A stretch of DNA of 64,000 nt from Myxococcus fulvus (GTDB lineage: Bacteria; Myxococcota; Myxococcia; Myxococcales; Myxococcaceae), in assembly GCF_900111765.1 (NCBI RefSeq), contig NZ_FOIB01000008.1:1-64000 (forward strand), given 5' to 3'. The translations under genes and the position numbers were made by a program. Below the pieces are notes generated by a model, which was given only the letters and a program-made list of their open reading frames with translations, ran no database searches and was not told the DNA's origin. Positions within the stretch are counted from its first letter, which is position 1; the number at the start of each line of letters is the position of its first letter. Positions 63,657 to 64,000 of the stretch are shown piece by piece.

Positions 63657-64000
63657 TCAGTGACCGCCGCCCTCGGAGGCGTTGAACATGCTCTTGGCGT
63701 ACTGCACGCCCAGGCCGTAGCCACCGCCGTGGGCGACCGCGACGCCCGTGGTCATGGCGTAGGTGGCGCCGCGCGCCCAGTCGCGCTGCAGCTCCAGCAG
63801 GTACTGGAGGCTGGTCATGGGGATGGCGCCGGCCTGCACCATGCGCTGCACGGCGCGCTCGTGCGCCTCCTGGGACACGTCACCGCTGGCGTCGGTGATG
63901 ACATACACCTGGAAGCCCTGGTCGATGGCGGACAGCACGGGGCCGACGATGCACACGCCCGTCCAGAGGCCGGCGAACACGACGCGCGCCTTGTCGAAGC
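63657..64000 (-). CDS. Isochorismatase-superfamily (YcaC-like) hydrolase, 5' end outside the window
   Basis: The C-terminal 113 residues are present; the frame is open to base 64000. VVFAGLWTGVCIVGPVLSAIDQGFQVYVITDASG contains the catalytic cysteine (GVCI) of the isochorismatase-hydrolase superfamily, followed by EAHERAVQRMVQAGAIPMTS, which is characteristic of YcaC-type hydrolases. An Ala/Gly-rich C-terminus ends with FNASEGGGH. It heads the visible operon of amidohydrolase, exporter and XapX proteins. Confidence 0.85.
   Translation of the reverse strand, partial: FDKARVVFAGLWTGVCIVGPVLSAIDQGFQVYVITDASGDVSQEAHERAVQRMVQAGAIPMTSLQYLLELQRDWARGATYAMTTGVAVAHGGGYGLGVQYAKSMFNASEGGGH

Overview
The window is very GC-rich and tightly packed. 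Coding frames have a strong G/C third-position bias, which also leaves long open antisense frames. The gene set points to a myxobacterium, most likely Myxococcaceae: a Myxococcus-type DUF2378/TIGR02265 paralogue, many secreted proteins with dockerin-like or RCC1 repeats, a thermolysin-type protease with two C-terminal PPC-like domains, and a very large NRPS. This assignment is inferred from gene content. I saw no tRNA, rRNA, CRISPR array, insertion sequence or replication origin.

Region 1 (1-16541, minus) is part of a biosynthetic cluster: an MFS exporter followed, 48 bases downstream, by a giant NRPS that runs off the left edge. The NRPS opens with a thioesterase-like domain whose three catalytic positions are all substituted (Ser to Ala, Asp to Glu, His to Gly). 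It continues C-A-T, C-A-T, C-A-T, C-A-T, C, A(start). Modules 1-2 and 3-4 look like a tandem bimodule duplication with a 6,366-base period.

Region 2 (16.8-20 kb) holds a DUF2383 ferritin-like protein, an unknown helical protein, a cysteine-rich YkgJ-like protein and the DUF2378 protein. Region 3 (20.3-28.5 kb) is devoted to the cell surface: two convergent VWA/dockerin-like paralogues, a 14-repeat RCC1 lipoprotein, a four-haem-motif cytochrome, a small lipoprotein and two secreted unknowns. The last six of these lie on the minus strand as a probable operon.

Region 4 (29.3-38.2 kb, plus) carries a protein with an acyltransferase-like DHxxxDG motif, a predicted metal-dependent hydrolase (PF10118), a zinc phospholipase C-like protein with a barrel-like tail, a Tat-exported NAD-dependent epimerase and long-form PurL. 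Region 5 (38.2-45.3 kb) has MsrB, a CBS protein, a short ThrRS paralogue without editing domains, a cysteine-rich lipoprotein, an OPT transporter, an HExxH membrane protein and a methyltransferase-like protein. The ThrRS paralogue is preceded by a 28-codon leader ORF with seven threonine codons and alternative hairpins. This looks like a threonine-sensing attenuator and is the most striking regulatory signal in the window.

Region 6 (45.4-59.6 kb) has an ATP-grasp protein, a PLP fold-III decarboxylase-like protein, two glycosyltransferases, Bpt, an alpha/beta hydrolase, GlnRS, a small gene interrupted by an in-frame TGA, an M4 protease, DUF4291, a methyltransferase and a DTW-domain protein. 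Region 7 (59.7-64 kb, minus) is a coupled operon: isochorismatase-like hydrolase (cut by the right edge), YtcJ-like amidohydrolase, MFS transporter and two tiny XapX proteins.
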